Part shown: in pieces, positions 1-10,225 of the stretch
Numbering within the stretch: the first letter of the stretch is position 1
Layout: every line of letters starts with the position of its first letter
Assembly (NCBI GenBank): GCA_023375785.1
Contig: SZWC01008593.1
Location: 52,474 to 107,842, forward strand
Source of the DNA: Penium margaritaceum
Lineage: Eukaryota > Streptophyta > Zygnematophyceae > Desmidiales > Peniaceae
DNA: 55,369 bases
Direction of reading: 5' to 3'
Position numbers and translations under genes: made by a program
Notes under the pieces: generated by a model
Database searches by the model: none
What the model saw: only the letters and a program-made list of their open reading frames with translations
What the model was told of the DNA's origin: nothing

Positions 1-666
1 GACCCAAGAACGGGGTCGATCCATCAAGAATTCAGGAAGATACGCCCGGCCAAAGGTTGGACCGGCCGAGGGGAAAAATGTGACGGGAAATCATCCCCAA
101 AGACTGAGGCTCGACCCTCGGAAGACCCAACAAAGCCGAAGCGCACCTTGGGGCCCGGATAGTCAATGAGTCAAGGATCATTGAGGACCAAGGGCGCTTC
201 GGAATGGCGCCCCGGTGTGTTGTTACCAGAAAGGGCGCTTCGGGCGGCCGTCACCGCCGCTAGTGGTGCTGCCAGCGGCAGATTACCGTGGTTCATGGAA
301 ACGGCCATATCTCGGCCGTTCCTCCACGGAATGATACGATTCTTGGTGCGTTGGAAAGCTGGGAAGATGAGCTACGTGATGCTAAGGTAATAACGCTCAT
401 CCCAGGCTTGTACGGGGCCGTACACGGCTCGGCGACCTCGGGTCGTCTAGGATGTGTCATCATGTACATATAGTCTTCTATGTTGACACTTGAATAACAA
501 GTACAGTTTACTCCCACTGTGCCACACGTGTTTCCGTGCCCCCCCAAGACGACCGTACGCTTCCGCAAACCCGGGAAGGTGTGCACCGGCCTCCCCTTGG
601 TCGCCGTTGCCGCCGGTTGGTGCCTCCACCATCCGGTTGAGGCTAGCACACCGAGCCCGGTTCACA
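1..666 (+). mobile_element. Ty3/gypsy LTR, 5'-truncated by the window (3' or solo LTR)
   Basis: This is the reverse complement of the two LTRs of the complete gypsy element at 14,975-21,335, so it belongs to the same family in the opposite orientation. About 100 bp of its 5' end is missing because the window starts inside it. It ends at 666 with the LTR terminus CGGTTCACA. The next base is copia gag sequence, with no primer-binding site between, so this is a 3' LTR or a solo LTR rather than a 5' LTR. The 5-bp target duplication should be CAGTG (667-671), but its partner lies outside the window. Confidence 0.88.
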
Positions 667-1720
667 CAGTGACCTCCGTCCTTGGCCCCACTCAAGGCGC
701 CGGTCGCAGGCAGAAGGACTTTGAGACGCCGCCGCCGCCGCCGCTTCGGGCCGGCGAGCAGTTCCGGAGCTGGGAACTCAGCTTCCGGATCTGGGCGCAA
801 GGTGAGGGCCTGTGGGCATACTACACCCTCCCTTACGACTCCACCCAGGCCGACCAGCTGTATGACGCTGGTCGCGCCGTCCGTGCCCTCGTCCGACACG
901 CCCCACCAGCTTCCCGCCTGGCCCTAGAGCCTTTCCTCGATGACTTCACCTTTGGCGACATCCCAGACCCTGCAGCCGCATGGCACGTCCTCACCAGGCT
1001 CCATCGCCTGTCCAGCGACGCCGAGATCAGTCGTCTGCTCTGGGAGTCAACTCCCTGCACATGGAAGAGACCAAGAAAGTCACTGCCTACTGGCAGCGAG
1101 CGGAGGACATCCTTTGTCGTCTTGGCAAATCTGCTCCACCTCCTCTATCCGCGCTCCTTACCATCAAGCACGGTGCCACCAGCGCGTATGCGGACGTCTT
1201 CGTGCACTACCCCTAGGACGTCCTCTCCACTATGGCAGCCCAAGGCACCCTTATGCCCTGGGCATACGAGCTCTTCCTCCGCATTGAGGAAGCTCGCCAG
1301 GAGTCCAAGCTCCATCGCACAGAGGCTCTTGCATCACTTACCGTCACCTTCCCTGCCGTTGCCTCCGTGGCCGTTGCCTCCCCCGTCATCGCTACCTCAT
1401 CGTCTTCAGGGAAGAAGAAGAAGAGGCGAAACAAGAAAGGCAAGGGTCTGCCGCAACAGCAGCAGTAGCAGCCGTCGACCGGGTCCAGCGGTGGTGGCTC
1501 GGTCTGCCACAAGTGTGGCCAGCCCGGGCACGGGTGGTACACGTGCCCTCTCCCGACGGATGAGGCACGCGTTATCGCCACCATGTGTCGCCAGCGTGAA
1601 CGATGTCTCACCTCTGCCACCGTTGCTATTGCTGGTCCTGACACTTCAACCTCGCCCAGCAACTCCGCCCCTCCGACAGCTCCGCCACTCCTGGAGACAC
1701 CCGCGCAGTAGCAGTACTAC
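667..1720 (+). pseudogene. gag: copia-1 gag (capsid/nucleocapsid) fragment
   Basis: Gag packages the element RNA in a cytoplasmic particle. The fragment begins at the gypsy junction and aligns with copia-2 gag from its 'SVLGPT' segment onward. A one-base deletion near 1,045 relative to copia-2 shifts the frame. A TAG at 1,216-1,218 replaces the Gln codon kept in copia-2 (CAG in the segment 'HYSQDV'). A Lys/Arg-rich stretch near 1,411-1,445 is followed by an intact CCHC zinc knuckle at 1,505-1,546 (C-x2-C-x4-H-x4-C), which binds RNA in this family. Translation from upstream would run out of the gypsy LTR, so the open frame starting at 519 is an accidental chimera. Confidence 0.85.
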
Positions 1721-1851
1721 TCACAGCCGTCGGCGCCGCCGTTCTCGTCGCCGGCACTGTACCTCCCTTACTCGGGCTCCGGTGCCGTCACTCTGCACTC
1801 GGTCTACACTCCCGGCCGTCCTCCCGTGAGTGTCAGCTGGAGCAGTTTATC

Positions 1852-4185
1852 GTGCTCCAGCTTGGCCTGACGCACCCTCCTCCCCAGGGAAGTGCGAGTT
1901 GCATCACCTCCTGCTCTCCTGCCCCGCCTTGCATGATTGAGACTGATTTGCGGTCTTGTCCCGTTTCCTTGTCTGTCGCATCATCTCCCGTGGTCTCCTC
2001 TACCCCTTCCTGTGATGACGTTGCATGGCTTGACGATTGGCAGTCTCGATTCGCGCCCCCGTCCACCACGTCCGCGTCCCTTGCTTGCTGCCATGTGATC
2101 GTTATCGATCTGGCGACCCCGGTCTAAGACCCCGCAAAGACCTGGATCATCAACTCCGGGGCCACGCATCACATGACGGCCTCTCGTGAGGCCTTCAGTA
2201 TGCTCGGTCCTGTAGGCGATGTCTTCGGCATCCGAACGGGCTCCGGACAGGTGTTGCCTGTCCGTGGCATTGGCGTTGTTTGTTTTCGTGGTCCTGCCCG
2301 TGACGTCTTTCTGACCGACGTCCTCTTCATCCCTGGTCTTGAGCTCAGCCTCCTGTCTATCACTGTACTTGACCGCATGAGCATGGATGTTGTGCACTCG
2401 CGTGGTGTTGGCACTGTATCGCTGCGTCCGTCTGGTCTCATCATCCTGCACGCCACCGCCCGTGGCAACCTGTGGCATGTGCCCCGTCTTTCCACCTCCC
2501 CTTCCGTCTCCTCCCCATTGGCACCCACAGGCCATGTGTTTGTTACCAGCATGCTTTCCCCTTCGCACACTCGCCTCTTGCACCGCCGCCTCTGCCACGT
2601 CCACTCTGCTGCCGTAGACAGCATGCTCCGCACCCAACCGGCCAAGGGCCTTGACATGGAGCCTTTCCCCCTCCCATGCCCCACCGAGTGCATTGATTGC
2701 GCTCAGGGGAAGATGCACCGGTCCACGTACCCTCTGTCTTCCTCCCGTGCGTCGGCCCCTCTTAACCTTGTCCATTTGGACGTCATGGGCCCTCTCTCTA
2801 CCGAGTCCGTCAGCGAGCACGGCCGCTATGTCCTCACCCTCACTGACGACTACTCCCGCTACCGCTGGATCTTCTACCTTTGGCAGAAGAGCGATGTCGC
2901 CCGCACCATCCAGGACTGGCTTGTCCTTGCGGAGCGCGAGTGTGGCCGTCCTCGTCACCGCTTTCGCTTCGATCACGGTGGTGAGTACATGGGCGAGGCC
3001 ACGACCTTTCTCACCTCACACGGCGTCCACCGGGAGACATCCGCGCCCTATACGCCCGCCCAGAACGGTGTTTCCAAACGGTGGAACCGTACTATGGCCG
3101 ACGCCGTCCGCACCATGCGGGTCGAGTCCGGTCTCTCCGATGGCTTCTCCTTTGAAGCCATGGCCTACATGACTTGGGTCTGGAACCGGATTCCCCACGG
3201 TCCCCTTTCCCGCCAGTCCACGCCTTACCAGCATTGGTGCGGTCAGCGCGCTGACCTACGCCCGGCTCGCGTCAGGGGCTGCGTGGCCATGGTGCGGCTG
3301 CCCGTCACGTAGCAGGGCAACAAGCTCACCGCCCGCGGACGTCCCTGCACCTTCCTTGGTGTCTGTGGTCAGTCCAAGGCCTGGCGCTTCTGGGATCCCT
3401 CCCAGCACTGCATCGTCGAGTCCCGGGATGCACTCTTCTTCGAGGACCTGTTTCCTTGCGACCTCATTCGCTCCGGCCCGTCTGTGTCTATCCCGTCGCG
3501 TGGAGGAGTGAGTCCTTCCTCCGTCTTGTTGCTTCTGGGTGACACATCCCCCAGTCCCTGTGGGCCGGCAGTCCCAGTTGCGACTGTTGGTCCCTCTGGG
3601 CAAACAGCCCCCGTCACGTTCCCCAGTCCCTCTGAGCCGGCAGACCCAGTCGCGTCTGCCGGTCCCTCCGAGCCCACGGCCCCAGTTGTTTCCATCGGTC
3701 TCTCTGAGCCGGCAGCCCCAGATGCGTCCACTGGTCCATCCAGGCCGGCACCCCCTGTCGTGTCCGCTGGCTCCTCCGGTCCGGCAGTCCCAGACGTCCC
3801 CGCCAGTCCCTCCGGGCTAGCAGCCCCAATCGCGTCCGCTGGTCCCTCCGGACCGGCAGCCCCAGTCGTGTCTGCTGGCCCCTCCGGTCCGGCAATCCTA
3901 GATATGCCCGCCAGTGCCTCCGGGTCATCAGCCCCAGTCGCATCCGCTGGCCCATCCGGTCCAGCTGCCCCGGTTGCATCCGCTGGCCCCTCCGGACCAG
4001 CAACCCCGTCTGCCTCCATTGGCCCGTCGAACTCAGTGCCATCTCCTGCCCCGCCACACCACACACATGGCCCAGGCGGTAGTGTCCGACCCAGACCGTC
4101 GACGAGCGTGCAGACTGTCGCACTACGCTCCGTGGCGCCTCGACCCCCGTGGCTCCACACGTCTCCTACACTCCCACGGTCATAA
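1852..4185 (+). pseudogene. pol: copia-1 pol, protease plus integrase
   Basis: One frame runs through this interval, broken only by TAG at 2,125-2,127 and TAG at 3,310-3,312. The aspartic protease motif near 2,143 reads 'INSGATHHM': the catalytic Asp is replaced by Asn (codon 2,152-2,154). The pre-integrase zinc-binding segment (His/His and 'CIDC') lies near 2,570-2,715. The integrase core keeps its first Asp ('HLDVMGP') and second Asp ('FDHGGEY'), but the expected catalytic Glu of the 'NGVxER' motif is Lys at 3,076-3,078. Downstream the frame continues through the proline-rich linker repeat to a stop at 4,183. With protease and integrase active-site residues both changed, the product would be non-functional. 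Confidence 0.88.
3541..4080 (+). repeat. 36-bp coding minisatellite between integrase and RT (copia-1)
   Basis: About 14 imperfect units of 36 bp encode a 12-residue Pro/Ser/Gly/Ala-rich repeat of the type 'SAGPSGPAAPVA'. It lies in frame with integrase, where copia elements normally have a variable linker. Copia-2 has the same repeat at 13,420-13,800 with a different copy number. Confidence 0.8.
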
Positions 4186-5019
4186 GTGGGGACCCTAGCA
4201 CCAAGGCCCTTGGCTTGACCACCTCGGCCATCATTTCACACCTTCACCCGGGCTCCGCACTGGGTTACGCCATGCTCTATCACGAGCATCGGCACGTTGT
4301 CGTGGCTGCACTCGCACGCATCCCACCAGGGGCTTGGGATGCACACGCTCTCTCAGTCCGTTCCACAGCACGCCCGGAGGACCCAGCCACCCTACGTGAG
4401 GCACAAGCCTCTCCTGAGGCCGTACACTGGGATGCATCCTATGCCAATGTGCTCACTGCTATCCGACAGCACCACGTGTACGACCTCGTCGACCTTCCTC
4501 CAGGTCGGAAGGCCATTGGCAACAAGTGGGTTTTTCGGCAAAAGTGGAAGCCCGACGGGTCCTTAGACAAGTACAAGGCCCGCCTTACAGCCAAGGGGTT
4601 TGGTCAGATTCCTGGGGTCGACTACGACCAGATCTTTGCCCCAGTTGGCTGGTTCTCCACTAGCCGGGCGCTCTTCAGCCTGGTCGCCCAGCATGGGTGG
4701 GAACTGCATCAGATGGATGTGAGCAACGCATTTCTCCATGGCTCACTAAAGGGTGAGGAGCTCTACATGGTGCAGCCCCCTGGCTTCGAGGACGGCACTG
4801 GGAGAGTCTGGCGACTTCTTCAGGCCATAGAGGGCCTTACGCAGTCACCTTGGTGCTGGAACCAAGAAATCAAAAGCACGCTCCTTTGGGGCGGACTCTA
4901 GCGCATCACCGCTGACCCCACACAATCCGTGAGGCCAGACTTTTGCCGCTGTTCTGGTTTACGTCAACGATCTTCTCATCGCGTCGCCAGACACAGCTGC
5001 CATCCAGCGCGTCAAGGAC
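4149..5019 (+). pseudogene. pol: copia-1 reverse transcriptase
   Basis: The segment is typical Ty1/copia RT: 'ALxxxxW' context near 4,430, 'NKWVFRQKWKPDGS', 'KARLTAKGF', 'DYDQIFAPV' and 'MDVSNAFLHG'. It copies element RNA to cDNA. It lies in a different frame from the upstream protease/integrase. The frame stops at 4,899-4,901, and the remainder continues in another frame into RNase H at 5,020. The catalytic box reads Tyr-Val-Asn-Asp at 4,960-4,971 instead of Tyr-Val-Asp-Asp, so a metal-binding Asp is lost. Copia-2 keeps Tyr-Val-Asp-Asp. Confidence 0.87.
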
Positions 5020-5928
5020 TTGTTGCATGCCGCCTACCAGATGAAGGATCTCGGATCTTCCAGAGTCTTCCTGGGCATGAAGCTTGAGCATGATCGCTCC
5101 CAGGGGGTCCTACACATCCACCAGGCTGCCTATGTGCAGACTCTGTCCACTCGCTTTGCGGAGGACCTGCCACTTGTGCTGATCGCATCCTCACCCATGG
5201 CACCTGATGGCCAGGTCAAGCTGAAGAGTCCCAACCTAGCCATTGTGGGGGAGCCAGTTGACGTGACCACGTACCTGCGAGTCAACGGTTCACTGAGGTT
5301 CCAGGATCCAACGACGCGCCCACACATCGCATTCGCCGTCAACCTCCTGGCCCAGTTCTCTCAGGAGCCGCGTCACCTCCACTACGAGGCCGCGATTCGA
5401 GTTCTGCGCTACGTTGTCTCGACTCCTGGGCGAGGTCTCATGTTCCACCCTCAACCGCCTGTGGTCACGGTGGGATACACCGACTGTGACTGGGCCGGTA
5501 GTCCGGACGGTAAGAGTCGCACAGGCTGGATGTTTCTGATTGGCGGCACTGTTGTGTCCTGGAGCAGTGGCAAGCAGGGGTGCATTGCACGCAACACCGT
5601 TGAGGTTGAGTATGTGGCTCTTGGCTCAGGCGCATGTGAGAGTGTGTGGCTGCATCGTTTGTTGTCCGAGTTGCGTCAGTGTATCGCATCCATCACGTTG
5701 TATTGTGACGATGAGAATGCCATGGCCATCGTCGACAATGACGGCGTGCATCACACATGTACAAAGCACATCAACGCTGAGTATCACTATGTCCGTTCAT
5801 TGTTGCATGACGACAGTATCAGCATCGTGTGGGTTGAGACAGTACGACAGTTGGCTGACTTCTTGACCAAGGTAGTGAAGCGTGACTCGTTGAAGAAGGC
5901 TGTGAGTTTGGTCGGTGTGCGTCCGTGA
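5020..5928 (+). pseudogene. pol: copia-1 RT C-terminus and RNase H
   Basis: An uninterrupted 302-codon frame holds the RT thumb/connection region ('MKDLGSSRVFLGMKLEHD') and a complete copia RNase H. The acidic residues are visible in 'YTDCDWAG', 'EVEYVAL' and 'YCDDENA', followed by the family's 'KHINAEYHYVR' and 'DFLTK' motifs. RNase H degrades the RNA strand during reverse transcription. The natural pol stop (TGA at 5,926-5,928) lies 107 bp before the 3' LTR. This is the best-preserved segment of copia-1. Confidence 0.9.
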
Positions 5929-6025
5929 GTTGCCCTCTTTGTCCCTGCTTGCATCTCTGTATGGTCTGGGGGAGTTTGGTCGCTGTCTGTTTTTCTGCTC
6001 GCACATGTTCACTACGCCTGTGAGT

Positions 6026-6035
6026 CATGGGGGAG
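6026..6035 (+). other. polypurine tract of copia-1
   Basis: ATGGGGGAG lies immediately before the LTR start TGTTGG, the expected position for plus-strand priming. The same junction is found in copia-2 at 22,173-22,182. A second TGGGGGAG about 60 bp upstream (near 5,968) is also conserved in copia-2 and could act as an additional primer. Confidence 0.7.
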
Positions 6036-6795
6036 TGTTGGTTTTTGCGCATCTCTCATTTGTACTCTGTTGTGTCCTCCTGGCTTGTGTACATCGGCGT
6101 ACAGATAACTGACGGTGAGACTCGACGCTACTAGAGTTTCGCGCGGTGGAGCCAACGCGCGCTGAGGCCCACGTACCATTCGCTGAAGCCTCCTCCCTAC
6201 GGCGATGCGCTCAGCTCCATCGGCAGGCCTCCACGGTGATCGAGCCACTGGCGGTCACTGCCTCTGGAGATGCTGTTTCCATGCACTCAGCTCTGTGTCT
6301 GGTTGTGGCATTGCGTCTGCATCGTCATGCTATGCCTAGAGTCCGTATCTCCTGCTGTGTGGCCCTGTTTGGCGTCACTGACTGTCGTAGACAATGCACG
6401 GGTTCGGGCAGCCATAACTCCTCGCTGCTATTTTTCTAGCTGATTCAAACTGCATGACTGCGTTTGCAGCATTGGTATCATGGTATGGTTCAGTTTTCAG
6501 GCAAAACGGACGACGCCCGGGTTTTGGGCTATCGGGCGTCTGGCAGGGCTCACCGAGAAAACCCTGCCTGCCAAAAAATAGGTCTAGGACTATTTTCTGA
6601 TTGGCTGGTTAGCTGAGTAACAAGTTCTACACTAGTGGGGGGGAGCTAGAACTTAGAGGGGTCTCCCATTGTTGCTCATTCTTCATTCCTAACCAGTTAC
6701 TTTTAGTTTTCAGCTGCTTTCTGGCGCTAACTCTAGCGCGCGCGTTTCTGAGTAACAAACCCAGAGCTTATAGAGAGCAGCAGACTGAGGGGGCA
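6036..6795 (+). repeat. copia-1 3' LTR
   Basis: This aligns over its length with 22,182-22,945 (copia-2 3' LTR), starting TGTTGGTTTTT and ending around the shared GAGGGGGCA. The end is uncertain by about 15 bp because similarity fades gradually. No target duplication could be verified because the 5' LTR lies outside the window. Confidence 0.8.
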
Positions 6796-7343
6796 GCTCA
6801 CTTAAGCAACGATCGTGGAAGCCTGCACGCTGTATCAACAACGCTGCTACCCCAACCTGCTGCCTAGGTTTTCTAGCTGGTGCGGCATACATGATAGGCG
6901 CTTCGAGAAGGGTGGGTACAACACGCATGTTTTGTGTAAAGTGAGTAACGTGTCTTAAATGTGCGAGAAATGGCCAAGAGAAAGTTTGGAGGCCCAAACA
7001 GTGGGTATACCGGAATGAGGCCGTTGTTTTTTTCTTTTTTGGAAAAATGTGCAGGAACGCCAAAGTACAACCTTGTTTCTATGAATTTAAGGTGCTAAGT
7101 TATAGACTTCATTCCACATGATCCTTGGGTATTCGTACATGGCTTCAGGTTGAATGGGTGCTTTTGATGCTCATCGTCATTTCAGTCGCTAGTGGAGTTG
7201 TGCTAAATGTTTTGCGAAAGAGAGGAAAGAATGCAAAAAAAGTAAATGAAAGTTGCACTTTAAGAAGGTACACACCACAAAACTCACGACTTACACCACT
7301 ACCTCATCCTCCTCTACCCCCTCGTCCTCCTACATGACATAAC
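6796..7343. other. no recognisable gene or element
   Basis: AT-richer spacer between copia-1 and the LTR fragment at 7,344. I see no conserved coding frame, repeat or RNA gene here. Confidence 0.5.
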
Positions 7344-7412
7344 TGTTGGTTTTTCTGCATCCTCATTGTGCTCTATTGTGTCCTCCCAGCTTGTTTACAT
7401 CGGCGTGCAGAT
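7344..7412 (+). repeat. truncated copia LTR start
   Basis: The 69 bp from TGTTGGTTTTT to GTGCAGAT match the first 70 bp of the copia-1 and copia-2 3' LTRs closely. After this the sequence is unrelated. It could be the start of the copia-2 5' LTR, interrupted or recombined at 7,413. The rest of that LTR was not found before the copia-2 gag. Confidence 0.6.
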
Positions 7413-10150
7413 TGTTGGGGTTTTGGAGCCTGCAGTGAAAAAGTCACCGAGTGCTCTGATGCAGCAAGGGGGTGTTGCTGCTGTCCAGGAGCTCTGTGCC
7501 CAGCAAGCAAAACTTGTACTCCAATGTGCGGAAGCGGAAGACTTGGATTGGAACTTGTAGTTGAGAAAGAGCATCAATCACAAGTATGGTACAAGGAAAC
7601 AGCGGCGAAACAAAGCTCAGCTCCATGCTATGAGACAACCTACCCTATCCAAGGGCGCAACACCTTGCTACGCTTTCAAGGCTGTCGTTGCAAGGGTCTC
7701 AGTACGGTCACCGTACTTTCAGGTGAAATGGCCTCCAGGTTGTCAGCGCAGCCTCCCCTCCACACTAGCAGCCACTGCCAGACTTACTGGGTCGTCAGAG
7801 GACTTCTGACCCTCTTAGCCAAGCTGGCAAAGTGTTGCCAGGCTTACTGGGTTGACAGAGGGGAACTCCGGCAAGACACACAACTTCTAGATCCTCCTAA
7901 CCAGGCCGGTAGAGCACTGCCAAACACACTGGATCGACAGAGAGAGACTCCAACAGTCTGACTGTCTAGACAGAATCACCTCTGTAAAGCAGAGCTGGGG
8001 TTAGACACTAACTCTGGGCTCTCACGCCTAGACACAACTCCTGCCCCACGGATGGGCAGCATCAAGCAAGACAGCTCAAGTTAGGCAGCTTGAGTCTTGC
8101 ACATAGTCTGGCCACCACAGCGAGGTACTCAGGCCTTCAAGTAGTCAGGGCTGTCCTCCTGCCCAGGTTGGCAGACTGTTGCCAGGCTTACTGGGGTCTT
8201 AAGATGAGAGCGACTGCAGAGTCTTGGTCTGAGGCGTTTTCCGGCAGAGATGGACTGTTGTTAGTTGGAGTTGATGTTTTTGTTGCTTGCTGAGTTACTG
8301 CTGAGTTACTAGAGTTACTAGACTGACTAAGTAAAGTGTGCTTTTATCGTAGGATCCCGGCAAGTTGACCAGCCGCACTGTGCCCAGAGGAAGCTTCCTA
8401 CTACAAGGTCGTAGCTTGCTCCTCAAGGAATCTTCCCGGTCCAAGGAACGCACCTTCCTCCTCAAGGAAGCTTCCTGAATGCTGGCAACTTGGCAGTGGT
8501 CCCAGTTGCTGAGTTGCGCATGTTGCCGCTGACATAGGGTGGTCCTCACTGTAAGCTCCGCATGCAGCTATTGAGTCGTGCATGTAGTAGCTGATGCAAC
8601 TGCCAAGTTGTGCATGCGGTAGTTGATGCAATGCTGATTCGTGCATACACCACCTGACGTAGAGTGGTCCCTGCTCCAAAGCCCCGTTGGCATGTGCTGA
8701 TGCAAGCGGTCCCAGCAGTCCAGTCAGGTGTAGCGCAACCCTGACTGGTCTGGGCCAAGTACCCAACAGTGCTTGCTTGCACTGCGCAGCTGCTGACCAA
8801 ACTGGGCCAGTAGGCATGCACAACCCTGTTGTGCATGTAGCACTCAAAGATCCAGGCTCCTTTCTCCCCTTGGACCTGGATGCCAGAATTCAATCTGGCG
8901 TGTACATCAGAAATCCCCGGTCGAGCCGCACCCGAGTATTTACGGATAGAAATCCGTAACTTTATGCACAGACCTCTGATTGTCGATTCGACTACGCCAT
9001 GTTGAAGCTGTCATTTAGCGCTTTTATCGCTTACTGATGAATGCAGAGACTGTTACATTTTTTGGAGTGGAGAAATGAGTGATTGGTGGAGGTTTCAGCT
9101 CCTCGAACAAAAATGAATGCTGTCAGAAGAGACTTTCGGGTTGCTCTCGGGTGTTCTCCAGCTGCGAGGAGTTTCTAGGAAAAAACGGGTCTCAAATCGG
9201 TCGAGTATCACCTTGTAAACGCTCAATCTGAGCTTTCCTGGGTTTTTTCGGGGCCGTTGTCTGGTCGGAGAAAGTTGGGTGGAGCAGAAAAACTATTTTG
9301 GGTGAGGCTGGGTTCACCTGTCCACTCACCACCAAGGTTGCTTTATGCAGAAGCAACCTCCCACATCCTTAGCCACCGTGCCTCTCATGCATGGGCTTGG
9401 CTGTGTAGTGGAAGGCTCCAGAAGTTTCCACTGACGAGGCGCTTGCGAGGCGGGACCACCGCTGGGACTGCCTGCTTGGATCACCAACCTATTGCAGCCA
9501 CTCCTGGCCTGCGAGTATAAAAGCCCGTTGCCAGTCTCATTTTTTTTTTTATGCTGTAGTCTTCTGCTCCCCTTGTCGCTCCAGCCAACTGCTTCGACGA
9601 CTCCACTTCAGCTATTTCCGCCACTTACTTCAGTGAGAGTCCGCTGCTTAGGCTTGACTCCGCCATGGTTGAGGCAACCATCGTGCCCCCACGTCCATTC
9701 TTGGTCAATTTTGTGTCTTCCTACGACTCTCCTGGCCTCCATGGCTTCTCACGTAGCTGAAATGTCGTTTCTTGGTCGTCGTCGCCGTCGTTGCTGGATT
9801 TGCAGCTGTAGTTTTTTTGGCTATGTCGACCTGTTTGGGCTGCCCAATTTGGGCCCCTCTCGCTTTCGACCGCTGCCCCTGGCCTCCCGCCGATTTTGTT
9901 TCTCTTGCAGCCCGTCATCTGCGTCGAGTCGAGCTAGTCGCTCCCTCTCTCCGCTCGCTCCAGGGCCATGGTTGTGGCCGCCGCTTGCGCGTGGCAATCC
10001 ACAACTCCTTTTTTTTTTGTCTCAACTGGCCCTCTCGAGCGGAGGCCTTGTGCGAGGCCTCGCTGACTGACATCATGAACATAAAAAAAGGAGGGGGGAA
10101 GAAACTGTAAAGTAGCAGCCCTGCAAATAACACGGTGGTAGCTGCTGACA
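7413..10150 (+). mobile_element. unclassified repetitive segment between LTR fragment and copia-2 gag
   Basis: No conserved protein domain is visible. The segment contains degenerate repeats near 7,766-8,200 (unit with 'GCCAGGCTTACTGGG'), GGAAGCTTCC motifs near 8,388 and 8,468, a TATA box at 9,516 followed by a T-run, and an approximately 250-bp stretch (7,590-7,810) that recurs in reverse complement at about 30,440-30,690. These are the features expected of an LTR or a non-autonomous LTR element, but I could not find matching ends or a target duplication. Confidence 0.35.
9516..9523 (+). promoter_or_regulatory. candidate TATA box
   Basis: TATAAAAG in a GC-rich context, about 20 bp upstream of a T10 run. 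It is plausible as the promoter of an LTR-like unit. No transcript start is visible from sequence alone. Confidence 0.4.
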
Positions 10151-10225
10151 TCATTCGTCCTAGGTTGACGTCATTGCTGACATCAACAGCAGAGAAAAAA
10201 CAAGGAGAGGGCACCAAAACCCACC

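Larger units (their letters stand above)
667..6795 (+). mobile_element. Ty1/copia element 'copia-1', 5' part missing
   Basis: Domains run gag zinc knuckle, protease, integrase, reverse transcriptase, RNase H, polypurine tract and 3' LTR. This order (integrase before RT) defines Ty1/copia. The 5' LTR and the gag start are absent because the gypsy LTR at 1-666 is inserted in gag. Copia-2 (10,226-22,945) is a close relative and supplies the comparison for every break listed below. Several nonsense codons and at least three frame changes show that the copy is dead. The 3' end is placed to within about 15 bp. Confidence 0.9.

Noticed and set aside
519..1829. 436-codon open frame
   Set aside because: It runs from the gypsy LTR into copia gag across the insertion junction at 666 and changes to a non-gag frame after about 1,045; a chance chimera.
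3369..4160. Minus-strand Gly-rich 263-codon frame
   Set aside because: It is the antisense shadow of the 36-bp coding repeat in copia-1 pol.
7344..10225. A complete copia-2 5' LTR
   Set aside because: Only the first 69 bp match the 3' LTR; no target duplication pairs with the 3' end and no primer-binding site is found.
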